From positions 1,178,001-1,242,000 of the forward strand of contig NZ_VFQF01000002.1 in assembly GCF_006717145.1 (NCBI RefSeq): DNA of 64,000 bases, in the 5' to 3' direction. The notes beneath the pieces are model-generated. The model was not told the DNA's origin. It did no database searches and saw only the letters and a program-made list of their open reading frames with translations. Of this stretch, positions 18,360-27,404 are shown one piece after another (position 1 is the stretch's first letter; the number at the start of each line of letters is the position of its first letter). This stretch comes from Humibacillus xanthopallidus (GTDB lineage: Bacteria; Actinomycetota; Actinomycetes; Actinomycetales; Dermatophilaceae). The position numbers were made by a program, and so were the translations under genes.

Positions 18360-19090
18360 CAGGCACGGTCCGGCGGCAAGGCGTCCCAGCGGTAACCCAC
18401 CCCGAAGACCGTGACGAGCCGGGTCGGCGCGGACGGCTCTGCCTCGATCTTCTCTCGGAGCCGACGGACGTGGACGGTCACCGTCGACTCGTCGCCGAAC
18501 TCCCAACCCCACACGGCTCGCATCAGCTCGTCACGGCGGTGCACCTCGCCGGGGTGGCTGAGGAACCAGTCGAGCAGCGCGAACTCCCTTGCTGTGAGGG
18601 AGAGTTCGGTGCCACGGCGAGTCACCACATGAGCGCGTCGGTCGAGCACGAGGTCGCCGTCGGCGCTCACCCCCCGGGGCTCCGCGGTCGCCCGCCCGTC
18701 GTCGGGTGGTCCGTCAGGGCCCGGCGCAGCGGCCCTGCGCAGGATCGCCTGGACGCGCAGCACGAGCTCTCGAGGGCTGAACGGCTTGGTCACGTAGTCG
18801 TCGGCGCCGACCTCCAGGCCGAGGATCCGGTCCTCCTCCTCGCCGAGGGCGGTGAGCATCACGACGGGGACCCGGGGGTGGTCGTGACGCAGCCTGCGGC
18901 ATACCTCCAACCCACCGATCCCCGGGAGCATGAGGTCGAGGACCACGACGTCGGGGGACACCACGGACGCCAGGGCGAGGGCGGCGACTCCGTCGGCAGC
19001 GCGGTGCACCTCGAAGCCGGCCCGTTCGAGGTAGGCGCTCACGACGTCGCCCACGGTGGGGTCGTCGTCGACAACGAGGGCGCTGGTCAT
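18359..19090 (-). CDS. OmpR-family response regulator
   Basis: The 243-residue protein has a receiver domain (VVDDD acidic pocket, phospho-acceptor D in VVLDLMLPG, KPFSPREL switch lysine) and a winged-helix DNA-binding domain ending VTVFGVGYRWD. It is translationally coupled to the downstream kinase. The promoter must lie in the 160-base divergent gap shared with the secreted-protein gene at 19251, a possible target. Confidence 0.93.
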   Translation of the reverse strand: MTSALVVDDDPTVGDVVSAYLERAGFEVHRAADGVAALALASVVSPDVVVLDLMLPGIGGLEVCRRLRHDHPRVPVVMLTALGEEEDRILGLEVGADDYVTKPFSPRELVLRVQAILRRAAAPGPDGPPDDGRATAEPRGVSADGDLVLDRRAHVVTRRGTELSLTAREFALLDWFLSHPGEVHRRDELMRAVWGWEFGDESTVTVHVRRLREKIEAEPSAPTRLVTVFGVGYRWDALPPDRA

Positions 19091-19250
19091 GGTTCGAGGA
19101 TAGGGCGGGGCGGCGGCCCGCGGTCGGCGCCGGCGAGGAGGTCACCACCCCGTAAGGGGTCTGCAACCACCGCGTCATGGCCTCCTGCGCGGCGGCCCGG
19201 TTGACTCGCTTCAGGCCACCATCGGGGTGGACCAGAGAGCGAGGAATCCC

Positions 19251-19706
19251 ATGAGGAGCAAGGCATTTCGCACGATCGCCGTTGTCGCAACGGCAGCGGG
19301 AGCGGTGCTGGGGCTGAGCGCGACGGCAGGGGCCGCCGGGGTCTCGGGCCCGGCGATCTACGTCAACCACGTGCTCTACCGCACCGTCGTGACGCCCACC
19401 GACCTGTCCGGCACGGGAGCCCCGGCGCAGAGCTGGGACACGATCTACAACTTCTTCGGAGCGCAGCGGAGCGTGGCCACCGCGGCGCCCGGTGACCCGG
19501 GCTTCAACGGTGGCCGCTGGCAGGTGCACAAGGTGTCCACTCCTCAGGGATATGCCGCAGCGCTGGCCGCCGGGGACCTCGACGGCAACGGCGTGCTCGA
19601 CTCCACCGACGAGATCGACGCAGCGCTGGCCTCAGGTGCGCTCGTCGACGACGGCATCGTCAAGTACTTCGTCTGCACGCTCAACAAGGTGCCCGCAGGC
19701 GGCTGA
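19251..19706 (+). CDS. Small secreted protein with EF-hand-like loop
   Basis: This 151-residue protein has a Sec signal peptide (cleavage near AGAAG, about residue 30). Near the C-terminus is one calcium-loop-like segment, DLDGNGVLDSTDEI. It is divergent from the two-component system and directly followed by the tandem repeats at 19707, with only the stop codon between. No family is recognised. A calcium-dependent surface role is inference. Confidence 0.75.
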   Translation: MRSKAFRTIAVVATAAGAVLGLSATAGAAGVSGPAIYVNHVLYRTVVTPTDLSGTGAPAQSWDTIYNFFGAQRSVATAAPGDPGFNGGRWQVHKVSTPQGYAAALAAGDLDGNGVLDSTDEIDAALASGALVDDGIVKYFVCTLNKVPAGG

Positions 19707-20504
19707 CGGGCTCGGGGTCTTTGAACCTTCCCCGAGTCGAGGTGATCCTGGCCCTCACGTGGGTGGCGGGATCACCTCGATCCGGTATGCCGTCCGGCTG
19801 GGTGGAGGTGATCCCGGACCTCACGTGGGTGGCGGGATCACCTCGAATGGGCGGGAGGGCGGCATACGGGGTCGGGGTCTTTGAACCTTCCCCGAGTCGA
19901 GGTGATCCTGGCCCTGACGTGGGTGGCGGGTTCACCACGATCCGGTATGCCGTCCGGCTGGGTGGAGGTGATATCGGGCGTCACGTGGGTGGCGGGATCA
20001 CCTCGATTGGGCGGGAGGGCGGCATACCGGCTCGGGGCCTCTGAACCTTCCGAGTCGAGGTGATCCTGGCCCTGACGTGGGTGGCGGGTTCACCTCGATC
20101 CGGTATGCCGTCCGGCTGGGTGGAGGTGATCCCGGGCGTCGCGTGGGTGGCGGGATCACCTCGGATGGGCGGGAGGGCGGCATACCGGCTCGGGGGTCTC
20201 TGCACCTTCCCCGAGTCGAGGTGATCCTGGCCCTGACGTGGGTGGGGGGATCACCTCGATCCGGTACGCCGTCCGGCTGGGTGGAGGTGATCCTGGCCCT
20301 GACGTGGGTGGCGGGATCACCTCGGATGGGCGGGAGAGCGGCATACGGGGGCGGGGTCTTTGAACCTTCCCCGAGTCGAGGTGATCCTGGCCCTCGCGTG
20401 GGTGGCGGGATCACCTCGATCCGGTATGCCGTCCGGCTGGGTGGAGGTGATATCGGGCGTCACGTGGGTGGCGGGATCACCTCGATTGGGCGGGAGGAGG
20501 GCTG
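19707..20504. repeat. Five tandem ~160-bp units, each with two inverted repeats
   Basis: Units start near 19707, 19867, 20027, 20186 and 20346 and differ by only a few substitutions or single-base indels. Each contains the block tctttgaaccttccccgag, then an imperfect hairpin gaggtgat...atcacctc (~40 bases), the linker cggtatgccgtccggctggg, a second gaggtgat...atcacctc hairpin, and gggcgggagggcggcata. That makes ten hairpins in 800 bases. Frames across it give repetitive peptides with no start signals, so it is non-coding. It occupies the gap between two secreted-protein genes and may act as a terminator/RNA-stability block or protein-binding array. Confidence 0.9.
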
Positions 20505-20511
20505 ACGAACA

Positions 20512-20542
20512 TTTGCACTTTCTTTAAACAAATTGCACTTTT
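20512..20542. promoter_or_regulatory. AT-rich direct repeat upstream of M6 protease
   Basis: Two copies of ttgcactt (20513 and 20533) are exactly 20 bases apart, about two helical turns, in an unusually A/T-rich patch that also contains tttaaaca. This looks like a tandem operator or a -35-like region for the protease gene 100 bases downstream. The binding protein is unknown. Confidence 0.4.
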
Positions 20543-20641
20543 CCTGACATACGCTCCGTTGACCGCTTCGGCGGTCACGCGCCGGTCGCCGCTGGCGCGC
20601 TCGCATGAGACAGGGCCGCAGCAATGCGGGATGGAGGAGAA

Positions 20642-22441
20642 ATGCGCAACATGAAACCCCGAATCGTGGTGGTCTCGGTGCTCGCCGCCGCCACGGCGCT
20701 GTGCCCGAGCATCGCGGCCAGCGCGACACCCGACCCGGTGCCGGGCGCGGCGGCCGACGCGGACGGCATTGCCGTGCAGCGCGTCGACGACCGCCCCGAC
20801 GCACAGAACGACGACCGCCGAGCCGCCATGGAGGAGGCCGTCGCCAAGGTCGTCCGCGGCGAGGCGACCCCCGAGTCGCGGGGCGGCAGCGGGGGCGGCA
20901 AGGCGGTGCAGATCGCCCCCGGCCAGTGGGCGCAGTACGGCCTGAAGTCGACCGACAGCATCCTCACCTTCCTCGTCGAGTTCGGCGACCAGAAGGACAG
21001 CCGGTATGCGGCGATGCCTGCCGGCCCGGTGCACAACGCGATTCCGGAGCCGGACCGCACCAAGGACAACACGACGTACTGGGTCGACGACTTCAATCGC
21101 GACCACTTCCAGGACATGTTCTTCGGTGCGGGCGAGTCCATGTCGAGCGTCTACAGCGAGATGTCCAGCGGTCGCTACACGGTCAAGGGCGACACCTCGG
21201 ACTGGGTGAAAGTGCCCTATCACGAGGCGAGCTACGGGCAGACCGAGAACTCCACCGACATGCGCCGCTTCATCCAGGACAGCGCCAACGCCTGGTACGA
21301 CCAGCAGAAGGCGAAGGGCAAGTCCGACGCCGACATCACGGCATACCTGCAGTCGTTCGACCAGTGGGACCGCTACGACTACGACAAGGACGGCAACTTC
21401 AACGAGCCCGACGGCTACATCGACCACTTCCAGGCGGTGCACGCCGGCGAGGGCGAGGAGGCCGGGGCGCCCGAGTGGGCGATCTGGTCGCACCGCTGGT
21501 CGGTCAACCAGTCGCGCAACGGCGGCCCGACCTGGAACCGCAACGGCGGCATCCAGATCGGAAACACGGCCTTCTGGATCCGCGACTACACGACCGAGCC
21601 TGAGAACGGTGGCCTCGGCGTCTTCGCCCACGAGTTCGGCCACGACCTCGGCCTGCCCGACCTCTACGACACGGGCGGTGGCGAGAACGGCACCGGCTTC
21701 TGGACCCTCATGAGCTCGGGCTCGTGGCTCGGTCACGGCACCGGTGACATCGGCACGACGCCCAACCACATGGGCGCCTGGGAGAAGCTCCAGCTCGGCT
21801 GGCTCGACTACACGACGGTCGCGCATGACGAGAAGGCCACGCTCATGCTCGGGCCGTCGATGCACGCCACGAAGAAGGAGCAGGCGCTCATCGTCACCCT
21901 GCCCAAGGATGCCGCGGGCAAGGACCGCTTCTACATCGCCGAGAACCGGCAGTATGCCGGCTACGACGCCACGCTGAAGACGGGGCCCTACAACTTCGGC
22001 TGGCCACTGACCAAGGACAACTGGGTCGAGCACTTCCCCTACCAGGACGGCCTGCTCGTCAGCTACTGGAACACCGCGGTGTCGAACAACAACACCCGCT
22101 CGCATCCCGGGACCGGCCGCGTGCTGCCGGTCGACGCCCGTCCGACGCCGCTGAGGTGGAGTGACGACACTGTCGCTCGCAACCGCATCCAGTCGTTCGA
22201 CTCGACCTTCGGCGTCGAGGCGACGGACCCCATCTCGCTGCACCGCGAGACCGCCGCGGGCATGACGACGCTCGAGGTGCCGGCCCAGGCTCCGGTCCCG
22301 GTCTTCGACGACACCGACCCGAACCGCTACTACGACACCGCCAACCCCGGGGGCAGCGTCAAGGTCGCGGGCGCCGGAGTCACGATCAAGGTCGTTCAGA
22401 GCAACAGCACGGGCAAGATGACCGTGAAGGTCAACGACTGA
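20642..22441 (+). CDS. Secreted M6-family (immune inhibitor A) metalloprotease
   Basis: The 599-residue protein has a Sec signal peptide (cleavage near ASA-TP). The zinc motif HEFGHDLGLPD has H330, E331 and H334, followed by MSSGSW. InhA/PrtV-type M6 proteases degrade extracellular proteins, including antimicrobial peptides. It is shorter than Bacillus InhA (~800 residues) and lacks an evident C-terminal PKD/VEG tail. A strong GGAGGAG ribosome binding site precedes ATG 20642. A likely propeptide covers residues ~30-95, and an acidic DYDKDGNFNEPDGYID stretch may bind calcium. Confidence 0.9.
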   Translation: MRNMKPRIVVVSVLAAATALCPSIAASATPDPVPGAAADADGIAVQRVDDRPDAQNDDRRAAMEEAVAKVVRGEATPESRGGSGGGKAVQIAPGQWAQYGLKSTDSILTFLVEFGDQKDSRYAAMPAGPVHNAIPEPDRTKDNTTYWVDDFNRDHFQDMFFGAGESMSSVYSEMSSGRYTVKGDTSDWVKVPYHEASYGQTENSTDMRRFIQDSANAWYDQQKAKGKSDADITAYLQSFDQWDRYDYDKDGNFNEPDGYIDHFQAVHAGEGEEAGAPEWAIWSHRWSVNQSRNGGPTWNRNGGIQIGNTAFWIRDYTTEPENGGLGVFAHEFGHDLGLPDLYDTGGGENGTGFWTLMSSGSWLGHGTGDIGTTPNHMGAWEKLQLGWLDYTTVAHDEKATLMLGPSMHATKKEQALIVTLPKDAAGKDRFYIAENRQYAGYDATLKTGPYNFGWPLTKDNWVEHFPYQDGLLVSYWNTAVSNNNTRSHPGTGRVLPVDARPTPLRWSDDTVARNRIQSFDSTFGVEATDPISLHRETAAGMTTLEVPAQAPVPVFDDTDPNRYYDTANPGGSVKVAGAGVTIKVVQSNSTGKMTVKVND

Positions 22442-22457
22442 CCCGTCCACCAGCCCG

Positions 22458-22495
22458 GCATCGGCCCGAGTCCCGCAGTGGGCGCGGGCCGATGC
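22458..22495. terminator. Bidirectional hairpin terminator
   Basis: An 11-bp stem (gcatcggcccg/cgggccgatgc) with a 16-base loop sits between the convergent protease and alcohol dehydrogenase genes. Confidence 0.75.
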
Positions 22496-22509
22496 TCGTC
22501 CCGGGTGCC

Positions 22510-23547
22510 TCAGCGGCGGGGGTCGACGATGGTGATGCCCGCGACCGTCGCGACGTCGAACCGGGGGAGCAGGGCGGCGGCCTCGTCGAGACCGATGGTG
22601 CGCTCGACCAGCAGCTGGGGCTGGAGGCGGCCCTGCTGGATGAGCTGCATCATTCCCGGGTAGTCGCTGGCCGCCATCCCGTGGCTGCCCAGCAGGTCGA
22701 GCTCCCAGCCGATGACCCGCGCCATCGGCACCCTGGGGTGTCCGTCGACGGGCGGCAGCAGGCCTATCTGCACGTGGCGGCCGCGGCGGCGCAGGCTGAG
22801 GATCGCGTCGGCACAGGTCTGCTCGCTGCCGACGGCGTCGACGGCGACGTGGCTCCCGCCGTCGGTGAGCTCCGCGACGGCGGCCGGGATGTCGGCGCCG
22901 TCCGCGAGCACGGTGTGCTCCGCACCCAGCGCCCTCGCGGCTGCGAGCGACTCGGGGTTGCGGTCGACAGCGACCACCCGCGCGCCGAGCGCCCGGGCGA
23001 TCATCACGGTGCTGAGCCCCACCCCACCCGCGCCGACCACGGTCACCCACTCGCCGTGCGCGACCCGGGCCCGCCCGACGAGTGCGCGGTATGCCGTCGC
23101 GAAGCGGCAGCCGAGACTGGCCGCGGTCGCGAAGTCGATGCTGTCAGGCACGGCCACGAGGTTGGTGTCAGCCGCGTGCAATGCGACGTACTCAGCGAAC
23201 GACCCCCAGTGGGTGAAGCCGGGTTGCTCCTGGTCCGGACAGACCTGGGCCTCACCGGCCAGGCACCACGCACACCGGCCGCAGCCACAGACGAAGGGCA
23301 CCGTCACCCGGTCACCCGCCGCCCACCGGCGGACCTCCGGCCCCACCTCGGCGATGACGCCGGCGAGCTCGTGACCCGGCACGTGGGGCAAGGCGATGTC
23401 GTCATGACCGGCCCACGCGTGCCAGTCGCTGCGGCACATCCCGGTGGCCATGACACGGACGACCACTCCGAGCGGCGGAACCGTTGGATGGGCCACCTCG
23501 CGGACCTGGGGCTCAGCCCGCACGGCATCGATGACAACGGCACGCAC
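22510..23547 (-). CDS. Zinc-dependent alcohol dehydrogenase (MDR family)
   Basis: The 345-residue protein has catalytic zinc ligands in GMCRSDWHAW and PGHELAG. The structural-zinc cysteine cluster CGRCAWC-x7-C and the Rossmann motif VGAGGVGLSTV are also present. This is a complete zinc alcohol dehydrogenase of the threonine-dehydrogenase-like group. It lies 125 bases downstream of the flavoprotein gene on the same strand. Substrate not determinable. Confidence 0.9.
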   Translation of the reverse strand: MRAVVIDAVRAEPQVREVAHPTVPPLGVVVRVMATGMCRSDWHAWAGHDDIALPHVPGHELAGVIAEVGPEVRRWAAGDRVTVPFVCGCGRCAWCLAGEAQVCPDQEQPGFTHWGSFAEYVALHAADTNLVAVPDSIDFATAASLGCRFATAYRALVGRARVAHGEWVTVVGAGGVGLSTVMIARALGARVVAVDRNPESLAAARALGAEHTVLADGADIPAAVAELTDGGSHVAVDAVGSEQTCADAILSLRRRGRHVQIGLLPPVDGHPRVPMARVIGWELDLLGSHGMAASDYPGMMQLIQQGRLQPQLLVERTIGLDEAAALLPRFDVATVAGITIVDPRR

Positions 23548-23671
23548 GGGGTCAGGATGTCAGACGGGCAACGCCGACATCGGCGGCGCTCACGGTCGCG
23601 ACGCCGCGGCGGTATGCCGCCCTCCCGAGGTCCCTGCGCCCCACCCCCCGTTGCGCTGGAGGGCCGCAGCG

Positions 23672-25309
23672 TCACGGCGAGCGTCTCGCCTTCACTCCCG
23701 GAACACGGGCACCGGGCCTGCGCCAGCTGGAGACTCGTGCGTGGCCCAACGCCGCCCGGGCGGCGTTGGAGCCGCAGGCGCCGTGGACACCGCCCCCCGG
23801 GTGTGCCGATGCCGAGCCGAGGTAGAGCCCCTGGATCGGTGTCTCCGCGCGCCCCAGCCCCGGCACGGGGCGGAACACCAGCTGCTGCTGCAGGGCCGCC
23901 GTGCCGCCGTTGATCGCGCCGCCGACGAGGTTCTCGTTCAGGCTCTCGAGGTCGGCCGGCCCGAGCACCCGGCGCGCTACCACGCGCTCGCCGAACCCCG
24001 GTGCGTGCTCCTCGATGCGCGCCTGCACCCGGTCTGCCATGCGTTCGGCAGCGGCCGCCGACCAGCGGCCTGACTCGATCGCCGGGCCGGCGACGCTCGC
24101 AGGACTCGGGTGCCGCACCTCGTGAGGAACGTGGGTGTAGGCCCAGACGGACTCCGCTCCGGCGGGTGCACGTGTGGGGTCCGTCGTGGCCATCTGCCCG
24201 AGGAGGATGAGCCCCTCTCGCGGCACGACCCCAGCCGACGTCTCGGCCCCTGCAACGGCGAGCGCGTCAACGGAGGGGGCGAGGTGCACGGTGCCGGGGG
24301 TTCTGGAAGGCGCTCCCGTCCACGGGATCGGCCCGTCGAGGGCCCAGTCGACCTTCACGGTCGCCGGATCCCACTCGAAGCGCGCCATCCGGCGTCGCAG
24401 ACGGTTGGGCAGGTCGCTCCAGTCGACGAGTCCGCCGTAGAGCGCCGGGGCGGGGACGTCCGCGATGACGCACCGCCGGGACGTGATGCGTTCGCCGTCA
24501 GCGGTGCGCACGCCGATGGCTCGGCCGTTCTCGACGACGACGTGCTCGACCCGGCACGACGTGCGCACGGTCCCGCCCGCAACCTCGAAGCGGGCCGCCA
24601 TCGCCTCGGCCAGCTTGCCAGCGCCACCGCGGGGCACGGGAAAGCCGAGCTCCTGGCCGAGCATGACGAGCAGCAGCCCCATGAGTCCCGATCCCGGCGA
24701 GTCGACGGGGATGTCGGCATGCGCTGCGTTGCCGGCGATGAGCAGCTGGGGCCCCTCGCCCCGGAAGAGCTCGGCGCCGATGCTGCGCGCAGGCAGGAGC
24801 ATGCGCCGCACGGTGTCCAGCCCCCCGGCCCGGACCGCCCGCACTCCGAGAGCCGATCCGTGGCGTACCGGCGGGAAGGGGGTCAGGAGGGCCCCGACGA
24901 GGGGCTGCGAGATGCGGCTCCACCACTGGCACAGCTGCAGCCACGCGTCCCCGTCGCCCGGGCACAGGGCGTCCAGTGAAGCCGCCGTGTCGTTCCGGTC
25001 ACGGTGCAGGACGGCCCAGCGTCCTTCATCGAGCGGGTGGCCGACGACGGCAGGTGCGTGCACCCACTCGAGGCCGTGCCGCTCGAGGCCGAGCGCTGCG
25101 ATGGTCGGCGAGGCCGCGGCCAGGGGGTAGAACGAGCTGAAGGTGTCGTGGACCCATCCCTCACGCACCGCGGAGTCGCTCGCGACCGCCCCGCCGAGCC
25201 GGGGCTGTGCCTCGAGGACGAGGACGTCCCACCCCGCGTCGACGAGCAGGTTCGCGGCGACGAGCCCGTTGGGTCCGCTCCCGATGACGATGGAATCAGG
25301 ATCTGGCAT
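23672..25309 (-). CDS. Phytoene-desaturase-like FAD oxidoreductase
   Basis: The 545-residue protein begins with the dinucleotide-binding motif VIGSGPNGLVAANLLVDAG and LVLEAQPRLGGAV. It ends with the CrtI/carotenoid-oxidase-type motif GLYLGSASAHPGGGVHGACG. ATG 25309 (MPDPDSIV) has GAGGGAGG upstream, better than the in-frame ATG at 25345. No crt genes are nearby, so a carotenoid role is not supported; this subgroup (COG1233) is broad. The zinc dehydrogenase downstream may share the transcript. Confidence 0.85.
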   Translation of the reverse strand: MPDPDSIVIGSGPNGLVAANLLVDAGWDVLVLEAQPRLGGAVASDSAVREGWVHDTFSSFYPLAAASPTIAALGLERHGLEWVHAPAVVGHPLDEGRWAVLHRDRNDTAASLDALCPGDGDAWLQLCQWWSRISQPLVGALLTPFPPVRHGSALGVRAVRAGGLDTVRRMLLPARSIGAELFRGEGPQLLIAGNAAHADIPVDSPGSGLMGLLLVMLGQELGFPVPRGGAGKLAEAMAARFEVAGGTVRTSCRVEHVVVENGRAIGVRTADGERITSRRCVIADVPAPALYGGLVDWSDLPNRLRRRMARFEWDPATVKVDWALDGPIPWTGAPSRTPGTVHLAPSVDALAVAGAETSAGVVPREGLILLGQMATTDPTRAPAGAESVWAYTHVPHEVRHPSPASVAGPAIESGRWSAAAAERMADRVQARIEEHAPGFGERVVARRVLGPADLESLNENLVGGAINGGTAALQQQLVFRPVPGLGRAETPIQGLYLGSASAHPGGGVHGACGSNAARAALGHARVSSWRRPGARVPGVKARRSP

Positions 25310-25505
25310 GGGGCCCTCCCTCGTCGGACTGTCGCTCGCGCGCAACCACCACCATCATGCAGAGTCGGTCGCGGGGCGCTCGGCAACTGCGCCGAATGCC
25401 GTCCGCAGGCGGTCAGGCGGGTCTACCTTCGTTGGGGTGGCCGCCAATGGCGACGGCCACGAGGCGGGGCGCGTCCCACGCGACCGTCGTGGAAGTGAGG
25501 ATTTC

Positions 25506-27050
25506 ATGTCCGTCTTTGCTTCTCGGGGAAGATCTCGTTCACTCATCGCCGCTGCGGCCGCTGTCACGGCCGGAGCCCTCGCCCTCGCTGGCGCCGGCCC
25601 CATCACGGGTGCCGCGGCCGCAGGCACGTCCCAGTCAGGGGCCGCCACCTATCTCGTCGTCTACCGCGCTGGCGTCTCCACGTCGGGGGCCGCCAAAGCG
25701 GTCAGCGACGCGAACGGCCAGATCGTGGCGAACTACTCGAACATCGGGGTCGTCATCGCACGATCGTCCGACGCGACCTTCGCCAGCACCATGCGCGCTG
25801 CACCCGGTGTCGAGGGCGCCTCTGCCACAGCCAAGTTCGCGACCCGGGTTGACGACGGGAGCAACGCCTCGTCCACCACTGCGGACCCGCCGGCGGGAAA
25901 TGCGCCGGTGAGCGACCACGACTCCCTGTCGGGCCTCCAGTGGGACATGGCCCAGATCCACGTACCTGAGGCTCACGCCGTCACCGGCGGCAGCTCCAGC
26001 GTCCTCGTCGCCGACATCGACACCGGACTTGACTTCACGCACCCCGATCTCGCGGCGAACTACGACGCTGCGGCCAGCGCGAACTGCGCCTCGGGCGTGC
26101 CGACGCCGCTCGCGGCGGGCAACGACGACAACGGGCACGGCACCCACACGGCTGGAACCATTGCCGCGGCAGCCAACGGCCTCGGGATCGTCGGCGTCGC
26201 CCCGGGCGTGAGGATTGCCGGAGTCAAGGCCGGCGTGGGACTCGACGGGTTCTTCTTCCCGGAGTCCGTCGTCTGCGCCTACATGTGGGTGGCGGGCACC
26301 GGAGCCGTGGTGACCAACAACAGCTACTTCGCCGATCCGTGGCTCTTCAACTGCAAGAACGACCCGGAGCAGCGAGCCATCTGGACCGCCGAGCGGCGGG
26401 CGCTTCAGTTCGCCCAGTCCAAGGGCGTCGTGTTCGTCGCGGCTGAAGGCAACCAGGCCGACGACCTGTCGCACCCGACCCAGGATGCGACGAGTCCCGA
26501 CAACACGACACCGGTCCTGCGTGACATCACCAACGCGTGCGCGGTCGTGCCCGTCGAGGTTCCCGGCGTCGTGGGGGTCACGGCAACCGGCAACCTGCAA
26601 CAGAAGTCGTTCTACTCGTCCTACGGCGTGTCGTCGGCCGACATCGCGGCTCCCGGCGGCGACTCCATCCTGCAGCGGACCGCAGCGTCCCCGAACGGTC
26701 GGGTCCTGTCGACGTGGCCGGCGAACCTGTTGACCGCGACCTGCCTGCCGGCCCGACGTGTCGTCGACGCCTCCGGGGCGACCTACTGCTACCAGCAGGG
26801 CACGTCCATGGCGTCACCGCACGCCGTTGGCGTCGCGGCGCTCATCGCGAGTGTCACGGGCAAGCAGGGAGGAGCCCTGGCAACGGCGCTGCAGCGGGCG
26901 GTCAACCCGATCGCCTGTCCGGCCGACACCTCGCCGTATGACTTCTTCCCGGCCGTCGACAACGGCGCGCCCCAGACGTGCACCGGTGGGATCGGCCACA
27001 ACAGCTGGTTCGGCGCGGGGGAGGTGGACGCGCTCAAGGCCGTCAGCTGA
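25506..27050 (+). CDS. Secreted S8 subtilisin-like serine protease
   Basis: The 514-residue protein has a Sec signal peptide and an I9-like propeptide (about residues 45-110). The subtilase domain has catalytic D172 (DIDTG), H211 (GHGTHTAG) and S434 (GTSMASPHA). Several cysteines in the catalytic domain probably form disulfides. No C-terminal anchor is seen, so it should be released. An inverted repeat follows at 27059. With the M6 enzyme at 20.6 kb this gives two secreted proteases in 6 kb, consistent with protein scavenging. Confidence 0.92.
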   Translation: MSVFASRGRSRSLIAAAAAVTAGALALAGAGPITGAAAAGTSQSGAATYLVVYRAGVSTSGAAKAVSDANGQIVANYSNIGVVIARSSDATFASTMRAAPGVEGASATAKFATRVDDGSNASSTTADPPAGNAPVSDHDSLSGLQWDMAQIHVPEAHAVTGGSSSVLVADIDTGLDFTHPDLAANYDAAASANCASGVPTPLAAGNDDNGHGTHTAGTIAAAANGLGIVGVAPGVRIAGVKAGVGLDGFFFPESVVCAYMWVAGTGAVVTNNSYFADPWLFNCKNDPEQRAIWTAERRALQFAQSKGVVFVAAEGNQADDLSHPTQDATSPDNTTPVLRDITNACAVVPVEVPGVVGVTATGNLQQKSFYSSYGVSSADIAAPGGDSILQRTAASPNGRVLSTWPANLLTATCLPARRVVDASGATYCYQQGTSMASPHAVGVAALIASVTGKQGGALATALQRAVNPIACPADTSPYDFFPAVDNGAPQTCTGGIGHNSWFGAGEVDALKAVS

Positions 27051-27058
27051 CGCAGCCT

Positions 27059-27106
27059 GCCGTATGCCGTCGGGCGGGGCAGGTGCTCAGCCCGGCGGCA
27101 TACGGC
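27059..27106. terminator. Long inverted repeat built on the GTATGCCG word
   Basis: Arms gccgtatgccgtcgggc and gcccggcggcatacggc pair over 17 positions (one g:t) around a 14-base loop, eight bases after the S8 protease stop. It is a likely terminator. The arms are made of the octamer that recurs across the window. Confidence 0.65.
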
Positions 27107-27161
27107 GCCCTTGCGCATCGATCTCTTTCGGGAAAGTGGTGCGCCGCCGGGTGGCCGGGCC

Positions 27162-27183
27162 CTACTCTTACGTTGTGTAGTAG
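27162..27183. promoter_or_regulatory. Possible operator before cytochrome b genes
   Basis: An interrupted dyad ctact...agtag with an internal ttacgttgtgta core lies ~55 bases before the small membrane-protein start, followed by the short palindrome agttcaact. It resembles BlaI/CopY-type or MarR-type operators, but the match is weak. Confidence 0.25.
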
Positions 27184-27236
27184 TTCAACTGGTTGCGGGA
27201 GTGACTCACGCAGATCCCCTCTTCCAGGAGAACCAG

Positions 27237-27404
27237 ATGTCCGGCCAGCTCGTCACATCAACCGTCCCCGCAGGCGCGGTCGTGCAGTGGGGCTTCCTCA
27301 CGATCACCGTCGCGAACCTCATCGTGATCCTCACGATGATCGTCGTCTTCGTCCTCGCGATCCTGCTGCCCTTCCCCGCCGATCGTGACGAGGAGGGGTC
27401 ATGA
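27237..27404 (+). CDS. Single-TM subunit upstream of cytochrome b
   Basis: This 55-residue protein has one hydrophobic helix (about residues 18-45, TVANLIVILTMIVVFVLAIL) and a short acidic C-terminus (DRDEEGS). CAGGAGA precedes ATG 27237. Its stop overlaps the start of the cytochrome b gene (ATGA), so it is probably a small subunit or assembly partner of that complex. No named family is recognised. Confidence 0.75.
   Translation: MSGQLVTSTVPAGAVVQWGFLTITVANLIVILTMIVVFVLAILLPFPADRDEEGS

Noticed and set aside
19721-20414. Repetitive reading frames through the tandem repeats
   Set aside because: Open frames on both strands come from the repeat period and GC bias; no ribosome binding sites, and both strands are equally open.
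19707-20504. CRISPR array
   Set aside because: Repeats are ~160 bp and directly abutting, with no unique spacers; the variable part is only scattered point changes. No cas genes nearby.
20477-23050. 857-codon frame antisense to the M6 protease
   Set aside because: Antisense shadow caused by high GC at third positions; the plus strand has signal peptide, zinc motif and ribosome binding site.
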